This document shows positions 1 to 9,783 of a DNA stretch of 53,086 bases, one piece after another. The stretch lies in assembly GCA_010279815.1 (NCBI GenBank), contig QEOQ01000274.1, forward strand, positions 738,196 through 791,281, given 5' to 3'. Made by a program: the position numbers and the translations under genes. The DNA comes from Brachionus plicatilis (lineage: Eukaryota > Rotifera > Eurotatoria > Ploima > Brachionidae). The notes under the pieces were generated by a model. That model saw only the letters and a program-made list of their open reading frames with translations. It ran no database searches and was not told where the DNA came from. Each line of letters begins with the position of its first letter. The first letter of the stretch is position 1.

Positions 1-390
1 ATATTAAAAAATTTAAAAAAAATATTTAACTTAAATTTTACTAAATTTTTTTTTCAAATGTTCAGATAATTTTTCAATTTGTTTGATTTGAATACCTTGA
101 AAATTGAAAAAAAAAATCACATACAGCAGTGCACCTAAAATAAATGAAATTTAAATTAAATAAACAAATTAAGCAATGTAAGTTCAAACTTTTCTCTAGA
201 GCCCCCATAACTCAAGATTAGTTAGTTCTTTCGTAGTCGAATGACGTAAAATCTATCTTTGAATCAAAAACCTGAAAAAATTGACATTACTTAGCAACCA
301 ATTCTGATTTAAATTTTGAAATTAAAACTTTTTTTTTAAATTTAAAATAAAAAGGCAAAATTTCAACAAGATCAGAAAATTCTACGTCAA
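1..390. other. Upstream region of the glycosyltransferase gene
   Basis: AT-rich sequence without a convincing ORF. It should contain the promoter and 5' UTR of the gene starting at 391. A weak RFX X-box-like site (ATTACT-T-AGCAAC) lies at 286-298: the second half fits RGNAAC, the first half is poor. No clear TATA box can be singled out in such AT-rich DNA. Confidence 0.5.
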
Positions 391-1964
391 ATGGCTGGAA
401 CAGAAAATTTTAAACAAAAATTAAAAAAAATAATTTTCTTAATCGCCTTTTTAAATTACATTACATTATTTATCATTGCTCCTCTTAACATCAAAGAAGA
501 AAATGAAGCTGACCCAAAGCCGAAGACTACTAAAAAAAAGTTTGATCTATACAAATTTGTTTTACAACAGCAGAATATAAACAAAACGAGCATAACTTGT
601 CCATCTGGAGCAGAGACCATGATGGAATTTTTTCCAAAATCTTACTCAGACAAACATGTTCTATTCAGGAATTTTTATCTATTCAATTGGACTAAAAGTC
701 CCACTGACTATTTTGATCTTAAATTTGACTCACTAATCTCTCCAAATGACTCAGCCGAAATTTCAACATTTTTAAAAAAGCTAAAATTCTGCACTGTCAA
801 TCAGTTTTCCAAGCGTTTCAATGCCAGCCATACCAGCCAGCTTAAATTCAATATTTACTCAAAGCAGCTTAATCAGGAAAAAAAAGTACAACCAGGCGGT
901 TACCACCGACCTCCTCTCTGTCTCCAGGAATTCATTTACTACCACACCAATGACGCAACACTCATGAAGTTAAAGCTTATTTTGGACAAATATTTGCTCA
1001 TCAATGACTCCCAAAAGATTGAGCTTATTGTAGAACTGAGCAAATTTGCCTATAAAATAGTTAAGGAACAATTTTTGGAGAAGTCAGGCAAAAAAATTAT
1101 TTCCAAGTTTATTCACTCGAAAGAAAAAGATTTGACTGTGGTGGTCATTCCTTATTTGAATAGGAAACAAAATCTGCTCGACCTGCTGGTCAATTTGCAT
1201 CCATTTCTTCAGCGTCAGTATCTGCACTATTCCATTTTGGTCATTGAACAGTCGAATTTGTTCGACAACTTCAACAAAGGCCGTTTGTACAACACGGCTT
1301 TTGAGCACTTGGCCCAGGCCTATCCGCCAAAAGATGCCAAGCTAAACAAGCTCAATGTTAGGTGTTTAATTTTTCAGGATGTTGACCTGATACCTGAGAG
1401 TGATTTTAATATTTACGGATGTGGCGATGAAAAAATGCCTCGTCACTTGTCTCTGTCAATTCGAAAGTCAATTAGTAATCATAAGCCAAAAGATAATTAT
1501 ACACAGAATTTGTATGAGCTGCTGGTCGGCGGGGTTCTATCCATCACGCCAAATGTTTACTCAAAAATTAATGGTTTTTCTAATGAATTTTGGAACTGGG
1601 GTGGAGAAGATGATGGTAAGGAAAAAATTTTTTTTTTTTTTTTATTATTTTTTTTTTTTCTATTCAAGATTTTGCCATTAGAATGTTGGTGAATGATGTT
1701 TGTGTCACGAGACCCAAGGCTGAACATGCACTGTACAAAATGTCGTACCATAAGCCATCCAAAAGGAATCCGTCGCGCAAGTCTCTTCTATTGTCATCTG
1801 CCAGACGACTTAAAAATGATGGTCTCACCAATTTTGGTAGATTGAGCATAAAAATTAGTGAGGAAATAAAACATCATATTTTTACCAGTTTGTTGGTTAA
1901 TGTTGGTCGTATTTTAGATCATGACAGTAAAAGCATTTTTCTTTCAACTGTTGAAAATAAATAA
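391..1964 (+). CDS. Beta-1,4-galactosyltransferase family enzyme, probably beta-1,4-GalNAc transferase
   Basis: Two exons: 391-1615 and 1669-1964. The 53-bp GT-AG intron interrupts a Gly/Asp codon and is rich in T; splicing restores the WGGEDDD motif (residues 403-409) and gives 506 residues. The protein is a type II Golgi membrane protein by design: a short cytoplasmic tail, one membrane anchor at about 12-33, a stem, then the GT7 catalytic domain. Visible family motifs are VVIPYLNR, the metal-binding DVD at 330-332 in FQDVDLIP, and the GG loop before WNWGGEDDD. These enzymes move a sugar from UDP-Gal or UDP-GalNAc to terminal GlcNAc. The residue matching bovine Tyr289, which selects Gal, is Leu378 here (YELLVGG); Leu or Ile at this site is known to favour UDP-GalNAc. 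The start is the first ATG of the frame and lies just before the membrane anchor. Family call is firm; donor choice is inferred. Confidence 0.93.
1616..1668 (+). other. 53-bp intron of the glycosyltransferase gene
   Basis: GTAAGG donor and TTCAAG acceptor with two long T runs. The intron reads through in frame into a stop-free T-rich stretch, but only removal restores the conserved GGEDDD motif and the family C-terminus. Confidence 0.9.
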
Positions 1965-1970
1965 AAAATC

Positions 1971-2322
1971 TGTAACCGTTTCAAGTATTTAAATTAACCT
2001 TATCAATTTTCACAACTTATCTAGATTTTATCTTTATGTTTTTATGAATAATTAATCATATGTCATAAATCTTTATGACCGATTTAAATCACAACTAATC
2101 TTTATTTAGATTCTTTATGATTAATGACCTTTTTAAGTTACAACTATTGAATATAAATAGAAGTTGTAATTCTTAAAAAGAGAGAGTTATTTAACTTTGT
2201 ATTGTTCCTATTTACTTTAAATTAATAATAAACGTTTATTCAACACGATTTTGTTCTTTGTCTTCTCTCTATCTCCTCTGAAGTTAATCGAAGGTATTCA
2301 GGCCAAATTCCCTAGACTAACA
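1971..2322. mobile_element. Solo LTR of an LTR retrotransposon
   Basis: A 352-bp block starts TGTAAC, ends CTAACA and is flanked by AATC on both sides (1967-1970 and 2323-2326), as expected for a 4-bp target-site duplication. Inside it are a TATAAATAG box at about 2152, an AATAAA-type signal near 2228 and repeated TCTTTATGA-like motifs in the presumed U3. No internal retroelement genes follow, so it is a solo LTR. It begins six bases after the stop codon of the upstream gene, i.e. in its 3' UTR, and could supply that gene's polyadenylation site. Confidence 0.7.
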
Positions 2323-3871
2323 AATCTTTTTTTTTTAAATAAAATTTTCAAACATATACGCAATAGAACTCAGCTTTTTTTTTAAAAAAAAATTATAATT
2401 ATTTTTTTGCTAATCTATAGCCTATCGGTGTAAAAATTTTCCATTAAAGTTTTAAATATAATGAACTAAAAAACCCTTTTAAATTTGATTGTTTTTATAA
2501 TCAAAGTAAAGAATAATTCAAATTCGAGAGGCGTATTAACAAGAGAAAAGGTATCAATAATGAACTGAACAGGTGTTAGCAACAGATACTTTTGTTCTGA
2601 AATAAATTTTAATAAAGAAACGGATTTTATTTTCTTTCTAAATTATTCTAAAATTTAAAGAACAAAAATTGCTTGGTACTCAACACATAATTCTTTAATT
2701 AAAAAATTTGATTGATGTGTTCAATTAAATGGATAAATGCTTAAATTAAATTCTTTATTGTTTGAAAATGTAAAAAAAAAGAATTTAAAGAAAAAATTTT
2801 TTTTTAAACAGATTCGGGTCAGCTCAGAATGGATCTTCTTTTCAGCCCAACGTAAATAATATTTTGTTTTACAGTTTACAAGACGAATAAGAAAAATTAT
2901 TTGTGCATTAAAATAAATAAAGTTAAGAAAAAAAAATATAACAATGGATAAATGCTTATTCGCAATTAAAACACTAGAAAAAACAAGATTATTGCTTGGA
3001 GAAACTTGCACAAAAAAACTTCTGAAATTTTTTGACTAAATTTCTTTTAATCAAGGCATTGAAAATTTAAAAATCATTTTTCGGTTTCCATAATAAAATG
3101 TGATCAATTACTGAGTTCTAATTTTTTTAATTTTAAAAAGAATTCATGTTCAATTTTAAAATGAATAATTCGATTTTTATTTTATTTTACTCAGTTCTAA
3201 AAAAATTGATTTAACTTTGCGTATTCATAGAATTTAAATAAATAGAATTCATAGAATTTAAATAAATCAATTTTAAAAATTAAAAAATAACTGGTATGTT
3301 CTATTGTATTTTATAACAATTTTAAATACAATTTTGAAAATATATTGAAAATGTGCGATGTTACAGAAGTATTTTGTTCTAGAAATATTTGAAGAAAATT
3401 TTGCAATTTCACTCTTTTAAAATTAAATACAATGTTTCGAACATAGATTATTTAGTTTTAGATTCTTTTTTGAAAAAATAATTAAACAATGTAACAAGCT
3501 TTTAAATTTAATAATTTTTTAGATTTTTTCCAAATGAAAAAAAATTTTGGTTAATTTTATTAAAAAATTAATAGCTTTTTATCGCCTTGGATTATTTTTG
3601 ACATTTTTTTTACAGAAATAACATTATTAAATATCATTATTAAAAATATTGATTATATGATGTATTTAACATTGTTATAAAACACAAAATAACATACCAA
3701 TTTCTCTTTGAACTATTTATTGATGTAAAAAATAAAAAATTAAAAAACAAACTTTAAATTAAACCCTTTTAAATTTTATTAATAATTACTTAAAAAAAAG
3801 AAAATTGCCTGAATATAAAAATTTAAAAGAAAAATTTAATATACATTGTTATTTTAGTTCAATTAAACGAA
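2323..3871. other. Intergenic, no gene seen
   Basis: AT-rich DNA with homopolymer runs. A minus-strand 96-codon frame at 2721-3011 is made of F, K, I and N codons and looks like chance. A GGATAAATGCTTA word occurs near 2731 and again near 2945. Nothing else could be supported. Confidence 0.5.
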
Positions 3872-4055
3872 GGCCTGATGGTCTAGTGGTATGATTCTCG
3901 CTTTGGGTGCGAGAGGTTCCGGGTTCGATCCCCGGTCAGGCCCAATTTTTTTTCTATTTAAGTTTTCCATAATAAGTAAGAGTATTGTTGGAAATTTATT
4001 TTTATTTTGAATAAATGCAAATAATCGTTTAAATGATTTAATTCAAAAAAAAGTT
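3850..4055 (+). repeat. Duplicated block around tRNA-Pro (copy 1)
   Basis: The tRNA plus about 25 bp upstream and about 110 bp downstream is nearly identical to 9578-9783. Downstream differences are a few substitutions before similarity fades. This is a dispersed duplication of a tRNA with its flanks, so both copies share their 5' context and terminator. Confidence 0.85.
3872..3943 (+). tRNA. tRNA-Pro (anticodon TGG)
   Basis: 72-nt cloverleaf. Acceptor GGCCTGA pairs with TCAGGCC; anticodon stem CTCGC/GCGAG encloses TTTGGGT with anticodon TGG at 3904-3906. The A box (TGGTCTAGTGG) and B box (GGTTCGATCCC) are intact, no intron is present, and a run of T follows as Pol III terminator. Confidence 0.97.
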
Positions 4056-4170
4056 AACACCCACTTTCAGCTTTTTAAATCCAAGCAACCGAATTTATTT
4101 GAATGTTTTATTTGAAAAAATTTTTATGCGGCTTCTGAAACTTAACCATATTAAAATTAAATAATCTCGG

Positions 4171-4325
4171 GGCAATGTGAAATTTTAGTAGAAAAAGTAA
4201 AAACGTAATAATTTTTTTTCTAATTGTGCAAAAATGGTACTGTATGTCAGTGCAATATTGTAAAAATTTGTACAAACTAACTCTTAGCTCTGCAAAAACT
4301 TTGCAACCTATTGCATTTTTTAATC
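4171..4325 (+). repeat. Fold-back family A, left-half fragment
   Basis: Starts GGCAATGTGAAATTTTAGTA and continues with CTAATTGTGCAAAAATGG and CTCTGCAAAAACT, matching the left arm of the complete fold-back element at 18018-18320. The right arm is missing. Confidence 0.75.
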
Positions 4326-4359
4326 AAATTTATTTTGATGGCGGGAATTATACAGAAAA

Positions 4360-4560
4360 TTGATTTATTTTGTCATCATTTTAATTAGAATTAGATTAAT
4401 TATCTTACTTAATTACTTTATCATTAGATTTTTTTGACATTATTTTCTTATTTTGAAAATTAGCAATAAATCAATTTAGCATTATTTTCTTAGATTATTT
4501 TTTGACTATAAAATATATTTGACATTAGAATAATTTGACATAATATATAAAGACCTTATA
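4360..4560. repeat. Solo terminal array of the TAATGYCAAA element
   Basis: Closely matches 23850-24045: repeated TTTGACATTA/TTGGCATTA-type words spaced by AT spacers, including the shared TTTATCATTAGATTTTTTTG segment. It looks like one end of the element at 23150-24060 without the rest. Confidence 0.65.
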
Positions 4561-5417
4561 ATTATTTATTAATATTATTATTTTTAAATTATAAATTGTG
4601 GATCTTGTCGGCGATCTTGTTGTATGGACAATTAAGAAAATTGGCGGAAAAATGAAAAATTTAATGGACAATTAAAAATAAAGAAAAATAAAATTTATTT
4701 GATAATCGAATATTGAAAAAAATTACTTCTAATTTTTATTTTATTTTATTTATTTATTTAATTGAACGCCTTGAAGGCGTAAAGTTATGAGATTAAAGAA
4801 AAAAGAAAAAAAAATAGTAAAAAGTGAAAAAAATATTTTTTTGAATTTCTTAAGGTATGTATTTTCGGAGAAGTCTTTTCATCCGGAACTTTATTTACAA
4901 TATTTTTTTGGGACGAGCTCTTTTCTTCAAAGGTTCTTCAAAACATCATCTACTTCGGGGTATTTCGGAATGGTTACACTAATTTCTTATAATTATTTAC
5001 ATTGGGTTACATTCCGGTATCGTTTTTTTTTTCTTTTAATTAATTAATTATCAAAGCGTTGTCATCAGAGTCAATTATTTCGCACAGTCTTAGTTTTACA
5101 ATTTTTTTTATCTATTTTTAATAAAATTTTATTTTTTTAAAGAAAACGAATTATATTTTCAAACAACCAATTCTATAAAATAATGTTTGTTAAAAATATT
5201 GTTAATATAAAAAACAAATTACTTTTTTAATGAACATTAAATAATAAACATAAAAACGATATTATTATTATTAAAAATATAGTTTAGGATGGAATCCCAG
5301 GTTGTTTGAAATGGAACTTAGTCCTTCCTTTCAACCCCTTGCTTAAATTACCATATTTAAATAAAAAATTCATGATAGAAAAAAGAAAATTTGATAAATT
5401 TAGTTTTTTAAAAATGC
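4561..5417. other. Intergenic, possible decayed transposase tail
   Basis: A CGCCTT/AAGGCG hairpin lies near 4767. The plus-strand frame at 4787-5047 is not a convincing gene. On the minus strand around 4900-4950 one frame gives a short KKRARPKK basic stretch, similar to AT-hook tails of other transposase remnants in the window, but frames are broken. Otherwise only AT-rich DNA. Confidence 0.35.
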
Positions 5418-5637
5418 AACATTAAGGGAAATTTGAAGTTTATGATCAAATTTTGATACTCAAAGTGATCAAATAAAAGCAGACTTTTGCAGATTTTACC
5501 TTTAGATTTAACAAAGTATGTTAAAACCAAAATTTACGTCTGCACTAATTGTATTAAAAATTTAAATTTATTTTATATTTTTAGTTTGATTTGAGCATCA
5601 AAAACTGATCATAAACTTCAACTTGCCACATTAAGAC
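5418..5637. repeat. Palindromic fold-back element, family D
   Basis: Arms of about 50 bp in inverted orientation: the left arm contains TTGAAGTTTATGATCA and the right arm its complement TGATCATAAACTTCAA, with further matches outside (ACATTAAG near the left end, CACATTAAG near the right). No coding capacity. MITE-like. Confidence 0.65.
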
Positions 5638-5864
5638 AATAATTCCATGGACAAAAGAAAACTTTGGTCATATAAATCTGAATATCAATGATATTGAAAT
5701 TTTAATATCATTTATTTAATTAAACTGATATTCATTATATTCTAGTGTATTGATATTCAAATTGAATATCAAAAATAAAAATCTTAATTATTAATAAATA
5801 ATAAATGTTTGTTTATCAGATTAATAATCCAATTAAATTTAAAAAAAAAGGCAAAATCCTAAAT

Positions 5865-6042
5865 TTAATTTTTTTTAATTTTTTTTGGTCTACCACGTTT
5901 CTTTAATTTAGAATTTTTTCCAATCACTTCTTTTACATGCTCATTAACTTGCAGCTCTTGATTACTTATTTTTTGAAGGTTGTTGCTGGTATTTTTTGGT
6001 ATGCTCAAACTCGAAATGGTAACTATCTTATATCTACATTAA
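5865..6042 (-). pseudogene. AT-hook tail fragment of a MULE-type transposase
   Basis: An open stretch on the minus strand ends in KKRGRPKKIKKN then stop. The KRGRP core is an AT-hook. Basic tails of this type follow SWIM zinc fingers in MULE-like transposases, and two similar tails exist in this window (20210-20374 and 46969-47232). No start codon or upstream domain is present, so it is a fragment. Identity is inferred from tail similarity only. Confidence 0.45.
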
Positions 6043-6719
6043 TGGACATGGTAACATGGTAATTTTGTAAATAAAACAAATAGTTAATTCAAAAAAGGGA
6101 TTTAATATAAAAATTTAATTTAATAAAACAAAATACTTAACTTCTTAATTTCAAATTTAAATTCTTAAATGGTTAAATTTTTTTGAAATTGAATTTATTT
6201 ACCTGATATTTAAATTTAATATCGAAAAAAGTTTATTAAATAATTGATATTGAAATTATCGATATTGAAATTTCAATTTTTTTATTTTTTTCAATTGTTT
6301 ATTTAATATTTAAAATAAATGGCTTTGATTAATAAAACTCCTTTCGCCATTGGTATTTAAAATTTTAAAAAAAGTGTCCATAACAAAGTTATATTAAATT
6401 AATTAGAATTTAAAAGAGAAATAAGAAATGTTACAGAAAAAATGTTGTCCATTGGAAGAGCTCATTTGAAACTTTACAAAGGAGGGTTTTAAGTTCCGAA
6501 CTTCTTGAGCTTTCAACAAAAACATCAATATAATCCTGTATGAGTGAAATAATGAATGCGTTTTTATACAGGAAGGTGGATGGTCGAACCATTAGTTTAT
6601 ATTTTATCGGTTTTGCTAAAATTTTATAAATATTAGCGATTTAATATTTTGTATAAAAAAGTCCGTTAAAAATGTATATAAATTTTTTTAAAAAAATTTT
6701 CATTTTTTTCCGTATTTTT
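6043..6719. other. Intergenic with an unrecognised coding-like stretch
   Basis: On the minus strand at about 6435-6580 one frame stays open with a protein-like composition (includes LIQDYIDVFVESSRSSELK). It has no start, domain or neighbour that identifies it and is probably another transposon fragment. The rest is AT-rich; GATATTGAAATT-type inverted words are frequent at 5690-5790 and 6230-6270. Confidence 0.3.
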
Positions 6720-7015
6720 ACTCTTTTTAATTAAAATTTACCGAAATTAACCATAATTTACGTAAAAAAGGTAAAAAAAAAGTAAAACTTACAATTTTTT
6801 TTTTTTTAAATAATAAACTAAAAAAAAACAAAAAATTTTTAAAAAATGTCAAAATTTCTGTTATTTTTTGGACATTTTGTTTTTTACTAATTTTACTATA
6901 TTTTACATTAAATACCGTAAATTTACCTAAAATTGCCAAAGTAAAATTTAGTAAATTTACGGTATTTTACGTAAAATATAGTAAAAAATAGTAAAATACA
7001 GATATCGTAACACCA
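6720..7015. repeat. TTTACGTAAA-rich inverted repeat block
   Basis: Dense short inverted words (TTTACCG, CGTAAA, TTTACGTAAA) on both sides of an A/T-rich centre. It ends in CACCACTG, like hAT-type termini. A related patch lies at 9930-10170. It directly abuts the truncated reverse transcriptase on the minus strand. Confidence 0.45.
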
Positions 7016-7545
7016 CTGCATATTAAACTTTTTTTTATGTACTTTTCAAGCAGAATTCTGAGTCTTGACTCAATTCTATCTACCTTTAGTTCCTCGAGAA
7101 GGCCAGTTGAATGGACGGTGAATATTAGATTGACTTAAAACATGTATTTTGAATTACTTGCAGTTTTCGAATGTTTGTCTGGGAGACATCGGATAGAATG
7201 AAAAAACTATAGTCTTTAATGGAACCTATAAGGGCATTATAGATTCCATTTAAAGTTGTTTTACTTAACTTCCACGATCTGTGTGACAAAATTTTAATTA
7301 AATTCACGCGATCATGACACCTAGAACGAATGAATTCAACCTGGGAGTTGAAACAAAGACTTTGGTCAAATTTTATTCCAATGAAGACTGGGGAGTCAGT
7401 GTAGGGTATTTGCTTTTCAAAAATTTTTAGACTAAGCTTTTTGTTTTTTGAAGGATTCCCAGAGTAAAAAATGTAGCTACATTTTTCTGGAGACATCTTT
7501 AGCCTCCATTTTTGTAGCCACAGCTACAATTTTTTAAGATAGTTA
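7016..7545 (-). pseudogene. Non-LTR retrotransposon reverse transcriptase, C-terminal fragment
   Basis: Minus-strand frame begins around WLQKWRLKMSPEKC (matching the post-catalytic K..K....KC motif of jockey-type reverse transcriptases) and continues through FIGIKFDQSL, a relative of the FLGI..D..L motif, to about 7125. A frameshift then moves the frame; the continuation contains RIESRLRILLEKYIKKSL, the usual thumb/connection end. The catalytic core (palm with FADD) is absent. The same family core is found at 52262-52886. It is 5'-truncated and frameshifted, hence dead. Confidence 0.8.
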
Positions 7546-7730
7546 TTTTTAATGTTTGCAATATCATTCATATTCAGGTTTATATGACCCGAAAAATTAA
7601 ATGGAAAATTGGTTTTTTACCTAGACAATTAAAAAAAGAATTGTTCACCAATTGACACTTTTCTATTGTGCACGGGCAATTGTCCATGGCGGTGACAAGA
7701 CCCTAAAATGTTAGCATAAAGAAAAAAAAA
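7546..7730. repeat. GGACAATT/AATTGTCC repeat patch
   Basis: Contains GACAATTAAAAAA and CAATTGTCCATGGCGG, related to a patch at 4610-4680 (TGGACAATTAAGAAAATTGGCGG). Repeat type unknown. It lies in the 3' flank of the channel gene, whose stop is at 7731. Confidence 0.35.
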
Positions 7731-9101
7731 TTAATTTATCAGTGCCACCAAATTTATCTTTTTGTTGAAGAATAAACTTAAAATTTGAATTATTATATCG
7801 ATCACTTCGACAAAACTGAGTACACTCAGTCCTAAAAACAAGCCAATAACTCCTCCAATGTTGGCAATGAGTGAAACTATGCTAAGAGTTGGCGTTTCTG
7901 TTATTTCCGTAAAATCCAAAGCTTCATAATAAATACGCACTACGGCTAGTTCATCTCCAATTGTGCGATTTTCTAGTCCATAAAATGTCTCATAGCTTTT
8001 TTTCCACTCTTCACCAAATTTGTTTATTGATATCATTTTTGTATAAACAAATTTATCACATTCAAATGGACACTTTGAATAGCAAATTTTGTCCACATTT
8101 TTAAAAGTGTAACCATAGACTTCATTTAAACAAACATCATCAAATTGACAGTGATTATGTTCAAACACTGACTCTACCACCGAGTCTGTACAATTACATT
8201 TGATGATCAATTGTTCTTGGTAACATAGATCAATGCATACTTTCCTATTGTAGAATTTTTTTTTGGCCAAAATTAATTTGTATAAATTAGAGTCGTAGTT
8301 TTCTATTTTGTCTACACTGCCGTCACAACTGCTGTACGGCTTTGGTTTTTGGTGCGAAAACGTCCTCATGAGACCAATGTTGGTTATGAAACCTGGACTA
8401 ACAATCACACCATCCACACTCAATGGAGACTGGGTCTTGTTATGGATGAATATTATACCAGCCATGTTCATGTTGTGTTTTCTCAGCTCTTGATGCAGAC
8501 TGACATTTAAAATGAGCGAAATTGCCGCAATTCGACCAGGTCTGATAAATGTTATAAGTGGAACTTGATGTCCATTCTGGTCAAAACCGGAATTTATTTG
8601 ATAACAATTTCCATGCTCTGGATGATAGAAATATTTTATTTGACTCATATTAATACTTTTTATATTTTCTTTGGCTGTTTTAATGAGCTTTTCCTTCGAA
8701 TCTCCGAAAAGCTTAAAGTCCAAATTTTTGGGTATTTTGTCCCGAAAGCCTATATCAAAGAAAAAATCATCAGGTGTGCTATTAAAATCACTACCGAATG
8801 TATCAGTGATCAATTGGGTTGTAAAAAAATTTATATTACAAACTGTGATTGTGGGGAATTCGCTATTGAATTCACTGATTACGCGAATTTTGGTTGTCAC
8901 TTCATAACTAAAATAGAAAAGAATGCTTTGAATAATTAACAAGCTGCATAGACCGATTGAGACCAATGTGCTGAGGATCCACAAAATTTTGAACGGCCAT
9001 TTTTCTGATCGGATTATATTTGGAAACCCGTGACCGGTAGAGGAAAGAATTGATTCTTTGATAATTTTTTTTATTAAAATCTTTTTGCTTGTTTTTTCCA
9101 T
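7731..9101 (-). CDS. DEG/ENaC family sodium channel subunit
   Basis: Single 456-residue frame with no intron. It has the full trimer-subunit layout of degenerin/ENaC/FMRFamide-gated channels: an intracellular His-Gly gating motif (H24-G25 in STGHGFP), TM1 at about 41-66, FPTITVCN just after it, a Cys-rich extracellular domain (cysteines cluster at about residues 280-350), and TM2 ending GLFLGLS (420-426) followed by SFVEV. The selectivity triplet is Gly-Leu-Ser (424-426), where many members have Gly/Ser-X-Ser. At 456 residues it is short for the family (often 500-650), mainly in the extracellular part. It would form amiloride-type, voltage-independent cation channels in the plasma membrane; ligand unknown. 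The ATG at 9099-9101 sits in AAAAATGGAA and precedes a Lys-rich N-terminus. Flanked by a dead RT and a tRNA. Confidence 0.93.
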   Translation of the reverse strand: MEKTSKKILIKKIIKESILSSTGHGFPNIIRSEKWPFKILWILSTLVSIGLCSLLIIQSILFYFSYEVTTKIRVISEFNSEFPTITVCNINFFTTQLITDTFGSDFNSTPDDFFFDIGFRDKIPKNLDFKLFGDSKEKLIKTAKENIKSINMSQIKYFYHPEHGNCYQINSGFDQNGHQVPLITFIRPGRIAAISLILNVSLHQELRKHNMNMAGIIFIHNKTQSPLSVDGVIVSPGFITNIGLMRTFSHQKPKPYSSCDGSVDKIENYDSNLYKLILAKKKFYNRKVCIDLCYQEQLIIKCNCTDSVVESVFEHNHCQFDDVCLNEVYGYTFKNVDKICYSKCPFECDKFVYTKMISINKFGEEWKKSYETFYGLENRTIGDELAVVRIYYEALDFTEITETPTLSIVSLIANIGGVIGLFLGLSVLSFVEVIDIIIQILSLFFNKKINLVALIN

Positions 9102-9577
9102 TTTTTTAATTTTAGAATTTTTTGGATCAAATATATGAAGCTTAATCGGAAGTTTATTTTATTTTATTAGAAAAAAATTATTTTCGGTAACTTTGTATCA
9201 TAGCAGCACCTTGGAAAAGCACACATGTGGCAAAAAATCAATTAAATTTGTTTAACAATTATTTTAAAAGTTAATTAAATTTTATTTTTTTTGATAAAAA
9301 CTAAAAAAAAAGTGATCGGACTTTTTTTATTTTTTTAATTGTTTTTGTCTGCTCTTAAAAAATAAAAATTAAAAAAATTTGATTTTAATATTTTAATATT
9401 TAATTACACAACGCAAGCTTCTGGTCTATATTTTGAATTTTGGAATTTTTTTATGGATCAGATTAAGGCACCACTGATTTTATTATTTGAATTTTATCCT
9501 TAATTTTTTTTAAAGAAAAAAGAAAAATTTTTATTTAATTTTCCTGAAAAATTTGCTAAAAAGATCATACACATAAT
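9102..9577. other. Upstream region of the DEG/ENaC gene
   Basis: AT-rich promoter/5' UTR side of the minus-strand channel gene. GGCACCACTG at 9467-9476 resembles a hAT-type terminus. No gene or clear regulatory site seen. Confidence 0.4.
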
Positions 9578-9783
9578 TATTTTAGTTCAATTAAACGAAG
9601 GCCTGATGGTCTAGTGGTATGATTCTCGCTTTGGGTGCGAGAGGTTCCGGGTTCGATCCCCGGTCAGGCCCAATTTTTTTTCTATTTAAGTTTTTCATAA
9701 TAAGTAAGAGTATTGTTGGGAATTTATTTTTATTTTGAATAAATGTAAAAAATCGTTTAAATGGTACAATTCATAAAAATGTT
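9578..9783 (+). repeat. Duplicated block around tRNA-Pro (copy 2)
   Basis: Near-identical to 3850-4055, including the upstream TTTTAGTTCAATTAAACGAA and the downstream AGTAAGAGTATTGTTGG segment. Similarity decays after about 110 bp downstream of the tRNA. Confidence 0.85.
9600..9671 (+). tRNA. tRNA-Pro (anticodon TGG)
   Basis: Identical in sequence to the tRNA at 3872-3943: 72 nt, anticodon TGG, intact A and B boxes and a T run after the 3' end. No CCA is encoded, as expected in eukaryotes. Confidence 0.97.

Noticed and set aside
2721..3011. 96-codon minus-strand ORF
   Set aside because: Composition is F/I/K/N from AT-rich DNA, no domain, no neighbouring exon. Chance frame.
4787..5047. 86-codon plus-strand ORF
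   Set aside because: Begins in a Lys-rich A-run and has no domain. The opposite strand shows a short AT-hook-like piece, so the region is more likely a decayed transposon.
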